Positions 44,104 to 52,611 of a stretch of 64,000 nt of DNA are shown piece by piece. The DNA is from Caenibius sp. WL (lineage in GTDB: Bacteria; Pseudomonadota; Alphaproteobacteria; Sphingomonadales; Sphingomonadaceae): NCBI RefSeq assembly GCF_019803445.1, contig NZ_CP081844.1, forward strand, positions 384,501 through 448,500, in the 5' to 3' direction. Made by a program: the position numbers and the translations under genes. Each line of letters opens with the position of its first letter. The first letter of the stretch is position 1. A model generated the notes under the pieces. It saw only the letters and a program-made list of their open reading frames with translations. It made no database searches and was not told the DNA's origin.

Positions 44104-44128
44104 GGAACGATTCATCGCAGTCCTCGTT
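44104..44128 (+). promoter_or_regulatory. Candidate EcfG (general stress sigma) promoter
   Basis: GGAAC, 16 bases, CGTT: an exact match to the alphaproteobacterial EcfG consensus. It lies about 95 bases upstream of the M23/bactofilin pair and points toward it. Confidence 0.6.
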
Positions 44129-44221
44129 CGACTCAGCCAGTTTCATCACGATCCGCTTTTTGCTTGCTGTTGAACACGTGCTAACGGGCCGCCTCTCGCA
44201 GGAATACCGCAAGGGATCGTC

Positions 44222-45400
44222 TTGGCTAACCACATTTCCGGCGGACTGGGCACGCGGCTTGCTGCCTGGTTTCCTGACCGCGAGTTCTTCGTGCGCTCGA
44301 AAGGTCAGGTTCGCTTCATAACCGTTTCTTCGCGGGTGCAGATCGCCGCAGCCGCGCTCGTGCTCGCGGCTGTCCTGCTGTGGATCGGCGTGATGGCGGC
44401 GGTGACGAGCGGCCACTTCCTCTCCCGTGCGGAGCAGAACGCGCTCAACCGGCGCGAAGCCCAGGTAAGCCAGGCCGAAGACAGCGTTTCCCATTATCGC
44501 AACGAGCTCAAAGCCGCGGCCGAAAGCCTCAGGCGGCGGCAGGATTTCCTCGAAGAAATGGTGGAAAGTCTGCCCGCCGACGCCAAGCTCGAAAGCGAAG
44601 CGCTGCATGGCACGGCCGAAGCGGCGGCCGCGGAAGACAAGACCCTGGCCAAGATCAGCGCCATCCTGCCCGAAGCGGCGGCCCTCGCCCGGATCGAAGC
44701 TCGCCAGCTCGCTTTTGCCGAACGGCTGACCCGCCTGGCCAACCGGCGCGCGGACAGCGCGGCGGCGGGGATTCGCAAGCTGGGACTCAACCCGCGCCAG
44801 ATGACCGACGATGTGGAAGAAGCACGCGGCGGCCCGCTGGAAATGCTGTCGACGGAAAACAACGGCTCGCTCCATCCGCGCTTCGAACAACTGGGTCTGG
44901 CGCTGGCCCGGATGGACGCGCTGGAACGCGGGCTGGCCGGCATCCCGCAAGTCCTGCCCGCCAGCCTCAGCATGATTTCCTCGGGCTTCGGCTATCGCCG
45001 CGATCCGTTCAACGCGCACCCCGCGATGCATTCCGGCCTCGATTTCCGTGGCCCGACCGGATCGCCGATCTATGCCACCGCGCCGGGCAAAATCACCTTC
45101 CGCGGCGTGCAGAACGGCTATGGCAACACAGTTGAAATTAGCCATGGCAATGGGCTCGTAACGCGCTATGCGCATATGTCCGCATTTCGCGCCCGGCTGG
45201 GACAGGAAGTCGATGCCGGGGACATCATTGGCGCCATCGGCAGCACGGGCCGCTCCACCGGCCCGCATCTTCATTTCGAAGTGCTGATCAATGGCCGCGC
45301 GGTCAATCCGCGTCCTTTTCTGGAGGCTGCCCCTCATGTTCTCAAGGAAGTCCGAAATCGAACCGCAGCAGAGCGTAGCCCGCCCCGTGCAGCACGATAA
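44222..45400 (+). CDS. M23-family peptidoglycan endopeptidase, membrane-anchored
   Basis: 392-residue wall hydrolase. A short cytoplasmic N-terminus precedes one membrane helix (about residues 38-62). A coiled coil (about 75-130) is followed by a C-terminal LytM domain (about 255-375). Zinc ligands are present in HSGLDFRG and HLHFEV, with YAHMS between, so it should be active. The start is TTG at 44222, supported by AAGGGA five bases upstream; no in-frame ATG fits better. It overlaps the bactofilin gene by 65 bases. Pairing with a bactofilin suggests a role in cell shape, as for known LmdC- and Csd1-type enzymes. Confidence 0.92.
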   Translation: MANHISGGLGTRLAAWFPDREFFVRSKGQVRFITVSSRVQIAAAALVLAAVLLWIGVMAAVTSGHFLSRAEQNALNRREAQVSQAEDSVSHYRNELKAAAESLRRRQDFLEEMVESLPADAKLESEALHGTAEAAAAEDKTLAKISAILPEAAALARIEARQLAFAERLTRLANRRADSAAAGIRKLGLNPRQMTDDVEEARGGPLEMLSTENNGSLHPRFEQLGLALARMDALERGLAGIPQVLPASLSMISSGFGYRRDPFNAHPAMHSGLDFRGPTGSPIYATAPGKITFRGVQNGYGNTVEISHGNGLVTRYAHMSAFRARLGQEVDAGDIIGAIGSTGRSTGPHLHFEVLINGRAVNPRPFLEAAPHVLKEVRNRTAAERSPPRAAR

Positions 45401-45794
45401 CCATCCCGGCGGTTCGTCGCTGATCGGCAGCGATGTCACGATCAAGGGCGACGTGGTGGCTACGGCCGATCTGCGCGTCGATGGCCGGATCGAAGGCGAT
45501 ATTTCCTGCGCCAGCCTGGTGCAGGGCGAAAGCAGCGCCATCGTCGGCACGATCACCACGGAAACCGCCCGCCTTGCCGGGGCGATCAGCGGCTCGATCA
45601 GCGCCCGCGAACTGACCGTGCTGCGCACCGCGCGGATCGAAGGCGATGTCCAGTACGATGCGCTGACGATTGAACAGGGCGCGCAGGTCGAAGGCCGCTT
45701 CTCTCACCGCGCACCGGCCAGGCCGGCCACGGAAGCCGCTTCGCCCCCCAAGACGCCGGGTGACGACGAACCGCGCCTGACGCTCGCCAGCTAA
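45336..45794 (+). CDS. Bactofilin (polymer-forming cytoskeletal protein)
   Basis: 152-residue bactofilin. The beta-helix core (about residues 28-118) shows the repeating pattern IGSDVTIKGDVVATADLRVDGRIEGDI and ISARELTVLRTARIEGDV. Flexible proline-rich ends flank it, as usual for the family, which self-assembles into filaments without nucleotides. ATG 45336 has GGAGG nine bases upstream and overlaps the M23 gene by 65 bases, an unusually deep overlap that suggests tight coupling. It likely scaffolds the M23 enzyme on the membrane. Confidence 0.94.
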   Translation: MFSRKSEIEPQQSVARPVQHDNHPGGSSLIGSDVTIKGDVVATADLRVDGRIEGDISCASLVQGESSAIVGTITTETARLAGAISGSISARELTVLRTARIEGDVQYDALTIEQGAQVEGRFSHRAPARPATEAASPPKTPGDDEPRLTLAS

Positions 45795-45857
45795 TCGCCT
45801 GCCAGATTGCCGCCGCGCGCCGGGGCCCGCGTGGCCCCGCGCAGCGGTGGGCCGGGA

Positions 45858-47564
45858 TCAGCCCTGCGCCCCCAGCACTTCGGCCACCAGCGCCTTGCGA
45901 TCCAGTTTCCCGATCGCCGTCTTCGGCAGAGATGGCCGGATAACCACCGATTCGATCCGCTCATGCTTGCCGATATGCGGGGTGAGCCATTGCAGCAGTT
46001 CGTCCCCCGTCACCGGCGGGGCGCCATCTTCCAGCGTGACATAAGCACGCGGCCTTTCCCCGTGATAGGCATCGGGCACGCCGATCACGAGCGCTTCCTT
46101 CACCGCCGGATGATCCAGCAGATGCTTTTCGAGCACGCTGGGGAAGACTTTGAAGCCGCCGACATTGATCATGTCCTTCAGCCGATCGACAATGCGCAGG
46201 AAGCCGTCAGGCTCGATCACGGCGATATCGCCGGTGCGCAGCCAGCGCTCCCCGTCACGCTCGACGAAAGCCGTCGCGGCGGCATCCGGGCGGTTCCAGT
46301 AACCCTGCATCACCTGCGGCCCGGCCACGGCCAGTTCGCCCGGTTCGCCTGGCGGGGGATCGCGCAGGGGATCGTCCTTGTCGAGCAGCCGCACCCGGGT
46401 CTGCGGCAGGGGCTGGCCGATCGTGCCCGCACGATTTTCGCCCTGCAACGGATTGGTCGCCACCACGCCGCTGCTTTCGGTCAGCCCGTATCCTTCGATC
46501 ACTTTGACCCCGGTGCGCTCCTCGAAGCTGCGCTTGAGCGGCAAGGGCAAAGGCGCGCCGCCCGATATCGTTTCGCGCAGCGACGCGAAATCCTCCCGCC
46601 GCAGCGCGGGATGCTCCAGCAGCGCCTGATACATCGTCGGCACCGCGAACAGCGATGTCGGCCGCGCCCGGCGGCTGGTGGCCAGCACCTGCTTCACATC
46701 GAACCGCGGCAGCATCGCGATACAGCCGCCGTTGGCGACCGTGCGGTTGAGCACGCAGGTGTTGGCGAAGACATGGAACAGCGGCAGCACGCCCAACACC
46801 ATGTCCCGCCGTCCCTGATCGGGGTCGATCGCTTTGACCTGCCGGGCATTTGCGGTGAGATTCTGGTGCGTCAGCATCGCCCCCTTGGGGGTGCCGGTGG
46901 TGCCGCCGGTGTATTGCAGCAGGGCCAGATCGCGTTCGGGATCAATCGCCACCGGCTCCGGCGCCCCGGGGGACAAGAAACCATCCCACGCGGTGACATC
47001 GGCCCGTGCGGGAACCGGGGTGAGCTGCTTGCGGCCCAGCAGGCGCAGCGCCCAGTTCTTGGGGAACGGCAGCATATCAGCCAGCCGGGTGACGATCAGC
47101 CGTTCGAGCGGCGAATTGTCGAGCACATCCAATGCCGTGGGCAGCAGCGCCGCCGAATCCACCGTGACCAGCAAACGGGTGCCGGAATTGACGACTTGCG
47201 CCTCCAGTTCCTCGGCCGAATAGAGCGGGGAAAAATTGACCAGCGTCGTCCCCGCCAGCATGGCCCCGTAATAGGCCGAAACATAATGCGGGACATTGGG
47301 CAGATAGAGCCCAATCCGGTCCCCCCGGCCGAAACCGGCCTGCTGCAATCCGGCCGCGAAGCGTTGCGCGGCCTGCCATATCGCGCGGTAGGAATAGGTC
47401 CGGCCGAGAAAATCGACCAGCGGCGCATCGGGGGTTCTGTCCACCGCCTGCCGCAGGAGATCGGGCACCCCCAGCGGCGGAAGATCAATGTCCCACACCC
47501 CGTAATGGGCGAAATGCTCTCCGGCCAGAACAGGCCGGCCATCCCTGTTTTCTGCGCTAGTCAC
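45858..47564 (-). CDS. fadD: Long-chain fatty acid-CoA ligase
   Basis: AMP-forming acyl-CoA synthetase. The 568-residue protein has the ATP/AMP signature YTGGTTGTPKGAMLTH, then GYGLTESSGVVATNP and WLRTGDIAVIEPDGFLRIVDR. The C-terminal KTAIGKLDRKAL provides the catalytic lysine. YAPNVPHYVSAYYGAMLAG-type binding residues occur early. GTG 47564 is assumed because the longer TTG start at 47606 has no clear ribosome-binding site. Either start leaves the core intact. No beta-oxidation genes neighbour it, though etfBA are elsewhere in the window. Confidence 0.92.
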   Translation of the reverse strand: MTSAENRDGRPVLAGEHFAHYGVWDIDLPPLGVPDLLRQAVDRTPDAPLVDFLGRTYSYRAIWQAAQRFAAGLQQAGFGRGDRIGLYLPNVPHYVSAYYGAMLAGTTLVNFSPLYSAEELEAQVVNSGTRLLVTVDSAALLPTALDVLDNSPLERLIVTRLADMLPFPKNWALRLLGRKQLTPVPARADVTAWDGFLSPGAPEPVAIDPERDLALLQYTGGTTGTPKGAMLTHQNLTANARQVKAIDPDQGRRDMVLGVLPLFHVFANTCVLNRTVANGGCIAMLPRFDVKQVLATSRRARPTSLFAVPTMYQALLEHPALRREDFASLRETISGGAPLPLPLKRSFEERTGVKVIEGYGLTESSGVVATNPLQGENRAGTIGQPLPQTRVRLLDKDDPLRDPPPGEPGELAVAGPQVMQGYWNRPDAAATAFVERDGERWLRTGDIAVIEPDGFLRIVDRLKDMINVGGFKVFPSVLEKHLLDHPAVKEALVIGVPDAYHGERPRAYVTLEDGAPPVTGDELLQWLTPHIGKHERIESVVIRPSLPKTAIGKLDRKALVAEVLGAQG

Positions 47565-47626
47565 AGGTGCAGATTGGGGCGTTGCGCGATGCTCGGCAAG
47601 CCCCAATCGGCATTATCCGCGAAGGA

Positions 47627-48328
47627 TCAGTTCTGGTCTTCCGCCTGCTGGGCGCGGCGGGCTTCGAGCCATGCCTGCGCTTCGGCTTCCTGTGCTGCTT
47701 CGGCGGCGGCCTTGGCAGCGGCTTCGCGTTCAGCCTGCAATTCTTCGATCAGCGCCTGACGATCGCCGCCCAGCGCGTTGTCCGCGCCAGCCGCGCCTTC
47801 AAGCCCGGCCTTCTTCGCCGACTTGGCGACCACGGCATCGAGTTCGCGCTGCGAACACAGGCCCAGAGTCACCGGGTCCTTGGGCTGGATGTTCTGGATG
47901 TTCCAGTGCGAACGGTCACGCACCGCGGCAATCGTGTTGCGGGTGGTGCCGATCAGCTTGCCGATCTGGGCATCGGAGATTTCCGGGTGGTTGCGGATCA
48001 GCCAGGCGATGCCATCGGGCTTGTCCTGCCGCTTGGACACCGGCGTGTAGCGCGGCCCCTTGGTGCGGCTGACCGAAACCGGCGCGCGCTGCATCTGCAG
48101 GCGGTATTCCGGATCGTCCTGCCCCCGGGCGATTTCTTCATGAGTCAGTTCGCCCGAATGGATCGGATCGCGCCCGGTGTACTTGCTGCTGGCCAGATCG
48201 TCGGCCATCGCCTGCACTTCCAGGATATGCAGACCGCAGAATTCGGCGATCTGTTCGAACGTGAGCGCCGTGTTGTCGACCAGCCAGGAAGCGGTCGCAT
48301 GCGGCATAAGTGGTGTCGGTTGGGACAT
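47627..48328 (-). CDS. trcR: Cell cycle transcriptional regulator TrcR (DUF1013)
   Basis: 233-residue DUF1013 protein. The N-terminal part contains two helix-turn-helix-like units: TALTFEQIAEFCGLHILEVQAMADD and NHPEISDAQIGKLIGTTRNTIAAVRDRSHWN. The C-terminus is an alanine-rich, charged coil (residues about 190-230). The family is conserved in alphaproteobacteria and named TrcR for control of cell-cycle transcription. The ATG at 48328 has GGAG upstream. A GAATC (CcrM methylation site) occurs in the upstream gap at about 48385. Target genes here are unknown. Confidence 0.92.
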   Translation of the reverse strand: MSQPTPLMPHATASWLVDNTALTFEQIAEFCGLHILEVQAMADDLASSKYTGRDPIHSGELTHEEIARGQDDPEYRLQMQRAPVSVSRTKGPRYTPVSKRQDKPDGIAWLIRNHPEISDAQIGKLIGTTRNTIAAVRDRSHWNIQNIQPKDPVTLGLCSQRELDAVVAKSAKKAGLEGAAGADNALGGDRQALIEELQAEREAAAKAAAEAAQEAEAQAWLEARRAQQAEDQN

Positions 48329-48499
48329 GGCTTTTCTCCAGCCCTTGCCGGGCCCTGTTCCGCCTTCCGCACCCATGCGGGAAGGGGACTGAATCACACG
48401 GTGAAAATATAAGGGCCGCCCCTTCCGGAGCGGCCGTTCGCCCATCTATCTAAGCGATTGCCCGCGATTGGGCAAGGATAATGCGCGCCAAAAAGGGCG

Positions 48500-49543
48500 T
48501 CAGGCCGCCAGTGCGCCATGCGCCGCCGCAAGCGGATCACAGGCCAGCGCCGCGACGAACTGGCGCGCGCTCGCCTCCCAGGTGAAGGAAGCCCCGTAAG
48601 CCGCGCAGCTAGCGCGATCGCGTGTGAGCGCGGCGGCAATCGCATGATCGAGCCGTTCGTCCACCGCACCCACGGCGGGCGTCAGGATATCGCACGGGCC
48701 CTGCACCGGATAGGCGGCCACCGGCGTGCCGCAGGCCAGTGCTTCGATCATCACCAGCCCGAATGTGTCGGTCCTGCTGGGAAAGACGAAGACATCCGCC
48801 CCGGCATAGCAGGCCGCGAGCGCCTGCCCGCTTTGCGAACCGAGGAACACCGTCTCGGGAAACCGGGCCTGCAACCGCGCGCGCGCCGGGCCGTCCCCCA
48901 CCACCACTTTCGCGCCCGGATGCGGGTTGGCGAGAAACGCCTCGATGTTCTTTTCCACCGAGACCCGCCCGACATAGAGCTGGATCGGGCGTTCAAGTTT
49001 TCCGAACAGATCCGGCGGGGCGGCAGCCGGGGTGAAATGGGTAAGGTCCACCCCCCGGCTCCACGGATAGAGCCGGGTCAGGCCCTGTTCGCGCAGTTGC
49101 GCCCTGACCGATTCCGTCGCCACCATGATCCCGGCGGAAGGGCGGTGGAACCAGCGGATATAGGGCCAGAACGTCGCGGCGGGCAGGCGCGTGCGGCGGG
49201 CGAGATAATCGGGGAACTGGGTATGATAGGCAGTGGTGAAGGATACACCGCGCCGCAGGCAATAGCGGCGCGCCGCCAGCCCCAGCGGCCCTTCGGTGGC
49301 GATATGGATCGCATCGGGCGCCGCCCGGTCGAGCCAGGCCCCCACCGCCCCCTGCCGCGCCAGCGCAAGGCGGATTTCGGGATAGCTGGGGCATGGCAAG
49401 GACCGGAACCGGTCGGGCGAGATCACCCTGATATCATGCCCCCAACCGCGCAGCACACCCGCCAGAGTGGTCAATGTGCGGACGACGCCGTTGACCTGCG
49501 GGGTCCAGGCATCGGTGACGATGGCGATGCGCAGCCCGCTCAT
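48500..49543 (-). CDS. GT4-type glycosyltransferase
   Basis: 347-residue GT-B glycosyltransferase. The N-terminal domain opens with IAIVTDAWTPQVNGVVRTL and the second domain has YVGRVSVEKNIEAFL, VGDGPARARL and DVFVFPSRTDTFGLVMIEALACGTPVAA, the EX7E donor site of family 4. The pattern recalls lipid glycosyltransferases of the MgtA/SqdX type; substrate not determined. Its ATG overlaps the stop of the LpxH-like phosphoesterase (ATGA). A shared role in membrane glycolipid or envelope lipid metabolism is inferred. Confidence 0.88.
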   Translation of the reverse strand: MSGLRIAIVTDAWTPQVNGVVRTLTTLAGVLRGWGHDIRVISPDRFRSLPCPSYPEIRLALARQGAVGAWLDRAAPDAIHIATEGPLGLAARRYCLRRGVSFTTAYHTQFPDYLARRTRLPAATFWPYIRWFHRPSAGIMVATESVRAQLREQGLTRLYPWSRGVDLTHFTPAAAPPDLFGKLERPIQLYVGRVSVEKNIEAFLANPHPGAKVVVGDGPARARLQARFPETVFLGSQSGQALAACYAGADVFVFPSRTDTFGLVMIEALACGTPVAAYPVQGPCDILTPAVGAVDERLDHAIAAALTRDRASCAAYGASFTWEASARQFVAALACDPLAAAHGALAA

Positions 49544-50460
49544 GCCGCGCGCCCCATCGCTTGCGCCGCCGGTTGCCCGGCCGCCTCCGCCGCGCGGCGC
49601 GCCATTTCCTCGGGCCAGTGCAGCACTTCCATCCGCCCGTCCATATGTTCGACCAGCGCGGTGCAGCCTTCCACCCAATCGCCATCGTTGTAGTAGGCCA
49701 CCCCATCGAAATCGCGGATTTCCGCCGTATGGATGTGGCCGCACACCACGCCGTCGACCCCGCGTTCGGCCGCTGCACGGCTGACAACCTGTTCATAACG
49801 CGAGATAAATTCGACCGCGTTCTTGACCTTGTGCTTGGCCACTTTCGAAAGCGACCAGTAAGGCAGGCCGAAACGGCGCCGCACCGCATTCACACGGCGG
49901 TTGCAACCCATCAGCACATGGTACAGCGCATCGCCCACGAACGCGAGCCAGCGATGGGCCAGCATCACTGTGTCGAATTCGTCGCCATGGAGCACCATTA
50001 GGCGGCGGCCATCCGCGGTGGTGTGGAACGCCGCCCGGCGGATTTCGACCCCGCCGAAATTCAGCCCGGTGAACTGGCGGAACATCTCATCATGGTTGCC
50101 GGGAATATAGACGATCCGCGTGCCGCGCCGGGCCCGCTTGAGAATGCGCCAGACGATTTCGTTGTGGCTGGCGGGCCAGTAGAACTTCTTCTTCAGCCGC
50201 CAGCCGTCGATGATGTCGCCCACCAGATACAGCGTCTCGCTGTCGACCGAATCGAGGAAATCGATCAGCATTTCGGCATTGCAGCCGCGCGTGCCGAGAT
50301 GCACGTCCGAAATCCAGATCGTGCGATAGCGGCGGCGGCCTGCGGGCCCCGGTTCGGGCGCCGGTTCGGACATGGCGGGCGCGCTGTTCAGGAAAGGCAG
50401 TGCCACCGGCATCGCGCCGCCCTGGTCCCGCATCGGATCGATGAACGGTTCTATCCCCAT
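49540..50460 (-). CDS. LpxH-like metallophosphoesterase
   Basis: 306-residue calcineurin-type phosphoesterase resembling UDP-2,3-diacylglucosamine hydrolases. Metal motifs appear in order: ISDVHLGTRG, GDIIDGW, PGNHDEM, HGDEFD and GHIHTAEI. An unconserved N-terminus of about 40 residues precedes the first. Many alphaproteobacteria use LpxI for this lipid A step, so whether this is the true LpxH or a relative acting with the adjacent glycosyltransferase is open. AGGGGGG four to five bases before ATG 50460 supports the start. Confidence 0.87.
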   Translation of the reverse strand: MGIEPFIDPMRDQGGAMPVALPFLNSAPAMSEPAPEPGPAGRRRYRTIWISDVHLGTRGCNAEMLIDFLDSVDSETLYLVGDIIDGWRLKKKFYWPASHNEIVWRILKRARRGTRIVYIPGNHDEMFRQFTGLNFGGVEIRRAAFHTTADGRRLMVLHGDEFDTVMLAHRWLAFVGDALYHVLMGCNRRVNAVRRRFGLPYWSLSKVAKHKVKNAVEFISRYEQVVSRAAAERGVDGVVCGHIHTAEIRDFDGVAYYNDGDWVEGCTALVEHMDGRMEVLHWPEEMARRAAEAAGQPAAQAMGRAA

Positions 50461-50548
50461 GCGGCCCCCCTGCCGCAGGAATGTTACACGCCTGTCTCAA
50501 TCGGGTGACGGTTTCGTGACATCGCCCTGAAAAGCCGGGATCATGCGA

Positions 50549-51166
50549 TCAATCGTGCATCGGCACGTAGCCCGGCAGCGTGGTCATCCGTTCGAGCCAG
50601 GCGCAGATTTGGGGATAGTCGTGCAGGCGGAACCCGCCCGCTTCGGCGACATGGGTATAGGCATAGAGCGCGATATCGGCGAGCGTGACCGACGATCCGA
50701 CCATCCATTCCCGGCTGCCGAGATGGCGATCCATCGTCGCCAGCGCGTCTTCCCCCGCGATCCGCTTGGCCAGGATCTGCCCGCGCTGCTGCGGCGAAAG
50801 CTTGTGTTCGCCGATGAAGCGCAGCCACATCCGCAGGGCCGCGATGTTCGGTTCGTGGCTGTTCTGTTCGAAGAACATCCAGCGCAGCATTTCCGCCTTT
50901 TCGAACCGGTCCTGCGGGATCAGCGCGCTGCCTTCGGCAAGATAGCAGCACGCCGCATTGCTTTCGGGCAGGAACCGGTTCCCGATCTGCAACACCGGGA
51001 TGCGTCCGCCGGGATTGATGCGGGCGAGGAAATCGGGCGTGCGCGTTTCACCTTTCAGGCCATCGTAAGCGACCCGTTCCAGCGCCAGCCCAAGCAAGGC
51101 AGCCGTCAGCCGGATCTTGTAGCAATTGCCGCTGCGCGGGTCCTCATGCAGAACCAGCCGCTCCAT
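50549..51166 (-). CDS. Glutathione S-transferase family protein
   Basis: 205-residue GST. The thioredoxin-like N-terminal domain has SGNCYKIRL (catalytic-site serine/asparagine region), PGGRIPVLQIG with the cis-proline, and ESNAACCYLAEG for the glutathione gamma-glutamyl group. A helical C-terminal domain follows, including SVTLADIALYAYTHVAEAGGF. ATG 51166 overlaps the region of the quinone oxidoreductase stop (TGAGATG). The two look like a redox or detoxification pair on one transcript; the substrate is unknown. Confidence 0.9.
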   Translation of the reverse strand: MERLVLHEDPRSGNCYKIRLTAALLGLALERVAYDGLKGETRTPDFLARINPGGRIPVLQIGNRFLPESNAACCYLAEGSALIPQDRFEKAEMLRWMFFEQNSHEPNIAALRMWLRFIGEHKLSPQQRGQILAKRIAGEDALATMDRHLGSREWMVGSSVTLADIALYAYTHVAEAGGFRLHDYPQICAWLERMTTLPGYVPMHD

Positions 51167-51167
51167 C

Positions 51168-52181
51168 TCAGGTCTCCAGCACGATCTTGCCGATATGGTC
51201 CCCGGCTTCCATCCGGGCATGGGCCGCCGCGGCTTCCCGCAAGGGGAAACGGCAATCCATCGCCGGGCGCAGGCGGCCATCGGCCACCATATCCCACACA
51301 TTGCGCTGGATATCGTCGGCCAGCAACGCCTTGAACCCGTCCGACCGGGCGCGCAGCGTCGATCCGGTCAAAGTGTAACGGCGCATCATCACCTGGGCCA
51401 TGTTGATCTCCGCCCTGACCCCGCCCTGCACCGCAATGGTGACATGGCGGCCATCTTCGGCCAGGCATTTCAGATTGCGTGCGACATAATCCCCCGCAAC
51501 CATATCCAGCACCAGATCAACGCCGCAACCGTCCGTCAGTGCCCGCACTTCCTCGACGAAATCCTGCGTCCGGTAATTGATCGCATGATCGGCCCCCAGG
51601 CGCAGCGCTTCGGCGCATTTTTCATCGCTGCCGCAGGTCACGATCACTTCGATCCCGAACAGCCGCGCCAGCTTCACCGCCATGGTGCCGATGCCGCTGG
51701 TCCCGCCGTGCACCAGCATGGTTTCCCCCGCCACCGCGAACCCGCGTTCGAACACGTTGTGCCAGACGGTGAACAGCGTTTCGGGGATAGCCGCCGCCTG
51801 ATCCAGCGGCAGACCTTCGGGCACCAGCAGGCAATGCCCCGCCTTGGCCAGGCAATATTCGGCATAGCCCCCGCCGGTGACCAGCGCGCAAACTTCCTGC
51901 CCGGCCAGTTCCGAGGGCACGCCCGCGCCCAGCGCCACGACAGTGCCCGACAGTTCCAGCCCCGGAATCGGCGAAGCGCCCGGCGGCGGCGGATAGTGTC
52001 CCTGCCGCTGGGCCACATCGGGGCGATTGACCCCGGCAAACGCCACTTTGATCAGCACTTCGCCTGCGCCGGGCCGCGGCACGGGCAGTTCCCGCGCCCG
52101 CAACACGTCCGGCCCGCCGGGTTCATCGAATCCGATCGCCAGCATGGTGTGCGGTGTTGCCCCGGTCACCCAAATCCCCAT
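51168..52181 (-). CDS. NAD(P)H quinone oxidoreductase (zinc-free MDR family)
   Basis: 337-residue medium-chain dehydrogenase/reductase of the quinone oxidoreductase (PIG3-like) type. A GroES-like N-terminal domain (GEVLIKVAFAGVNRPDVAQRQGHYPPPPG) precedes the Rossmann domain with ETMLVHGGTSGIGTMAVKLAR, the AxxGxxG nucleotide loop. Catalytic zinc ligands are lacking. NADPH preference is typical of the family but not proven here. It diverges from the DUF1192 gene at 52291. Confidence 0.92.
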   Translation of the reverse strand: MGIWVTGATPHTMLAIGFDEPGGPDVLRARELPVPRPGAGEVLIKVAFAGVNRPDVAQRQGHYPPPPGASPIPGLELSGTVVALGAGVPSELAGQEVCALVTGGGYAEYCLAKAGHCLLVPEGLPLDQAAAIPETLFTVWHNVFERGFAVAGETMLVHGGTSGIGTMAVKLARLFGIEVIVTCGSDEKCAEALRLGADHAINYRTQDFVEEVRALTDGCGVDLVLDMVAGDYVARNLKCLAEDGRHVTIAVQGGVRAEINMAQVMMRRYTLTGSTLRARSDGFKALLADDIQRNVWDMVADGRLRPAMDCRFPLREAAAAHARMEAGDHIGKIVLET

Positions 52182-52290
52182 ATTTCGCTACCCGTCAGGC
52201 GGCCCGCTATACGATCCGGGCCCCCTTTCCCAAACGGGTAACGGCCATGTCCATTGACAGCAAGCCCGAGAAAGGAAATGCTGCACCGCA

Positions 52291-52491
52291 ATGGACGAGG
52301 ACGATCTCCCCAGGCGGCGCGGAGACGCGGCCGCCAAGCTCTCGACCGAGAGCCTCGACAGCTATTCGCAGGACGAGCTGGATGATCGCATCTGCCTTCT
52401 CGAAGCGGAAATCGCGCGGGTGAAAGCCCATCGCGAACGCGCGGCGGCGCACCGGCTGGCGGCCGACGCGCTGTTCAAACCGCGCAGCTAG
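52291..52491 (+). CDS. DUF1192 small protein
   Basis: 66-residue protein of DUF1192. The family core LSTESLDSYSQDELDDRICLLEAEIARVKAH is a coiled-coil-prone helix (about residues 18-48) following an acidic-basic N-terminus (MDEDDLPRRRGDAA). Function is unknown; the family is alphaproteobacterial. AAAGGA lies well upstream of the ATG. clpA begins 120 bases downstream. Confidence 0.85.
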   Translation: MDEDDLPRRRGDAAAKLSTESLDSYSQDELDDRICLLEAEIARVKAHRERAAAHRLAADALFKPRS

Positions 52492-52530
52492 GCGATGCCT
52501 GCGGCTGCCCCTCCTTTTTCGGCGCAGCGC

Positions 52531-52538
52531 CCCCATAT
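52531..52538 (+). promoter_or_regulatory. Possible heat-shock (RpoH) -10 element before clpA
   Basis: CCCCATAT followed by A matches the sigma-32 -10 consensus CCCCATNTA. The expected -35 (CTTGAA-like) is only poorly matched (CCTTTT at 52513-52518), so this is a weak call. It lies about 75 bases before the clpA ATG. Confidence 0.3.
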
Positions 52539-52611
52539 AGGTTGCAACACACATCCACTCCTGCTCTTTTCGTTTACGCAACAAAGAGCTCCCCTAGCGA
52601 AAGGCCCCTAG

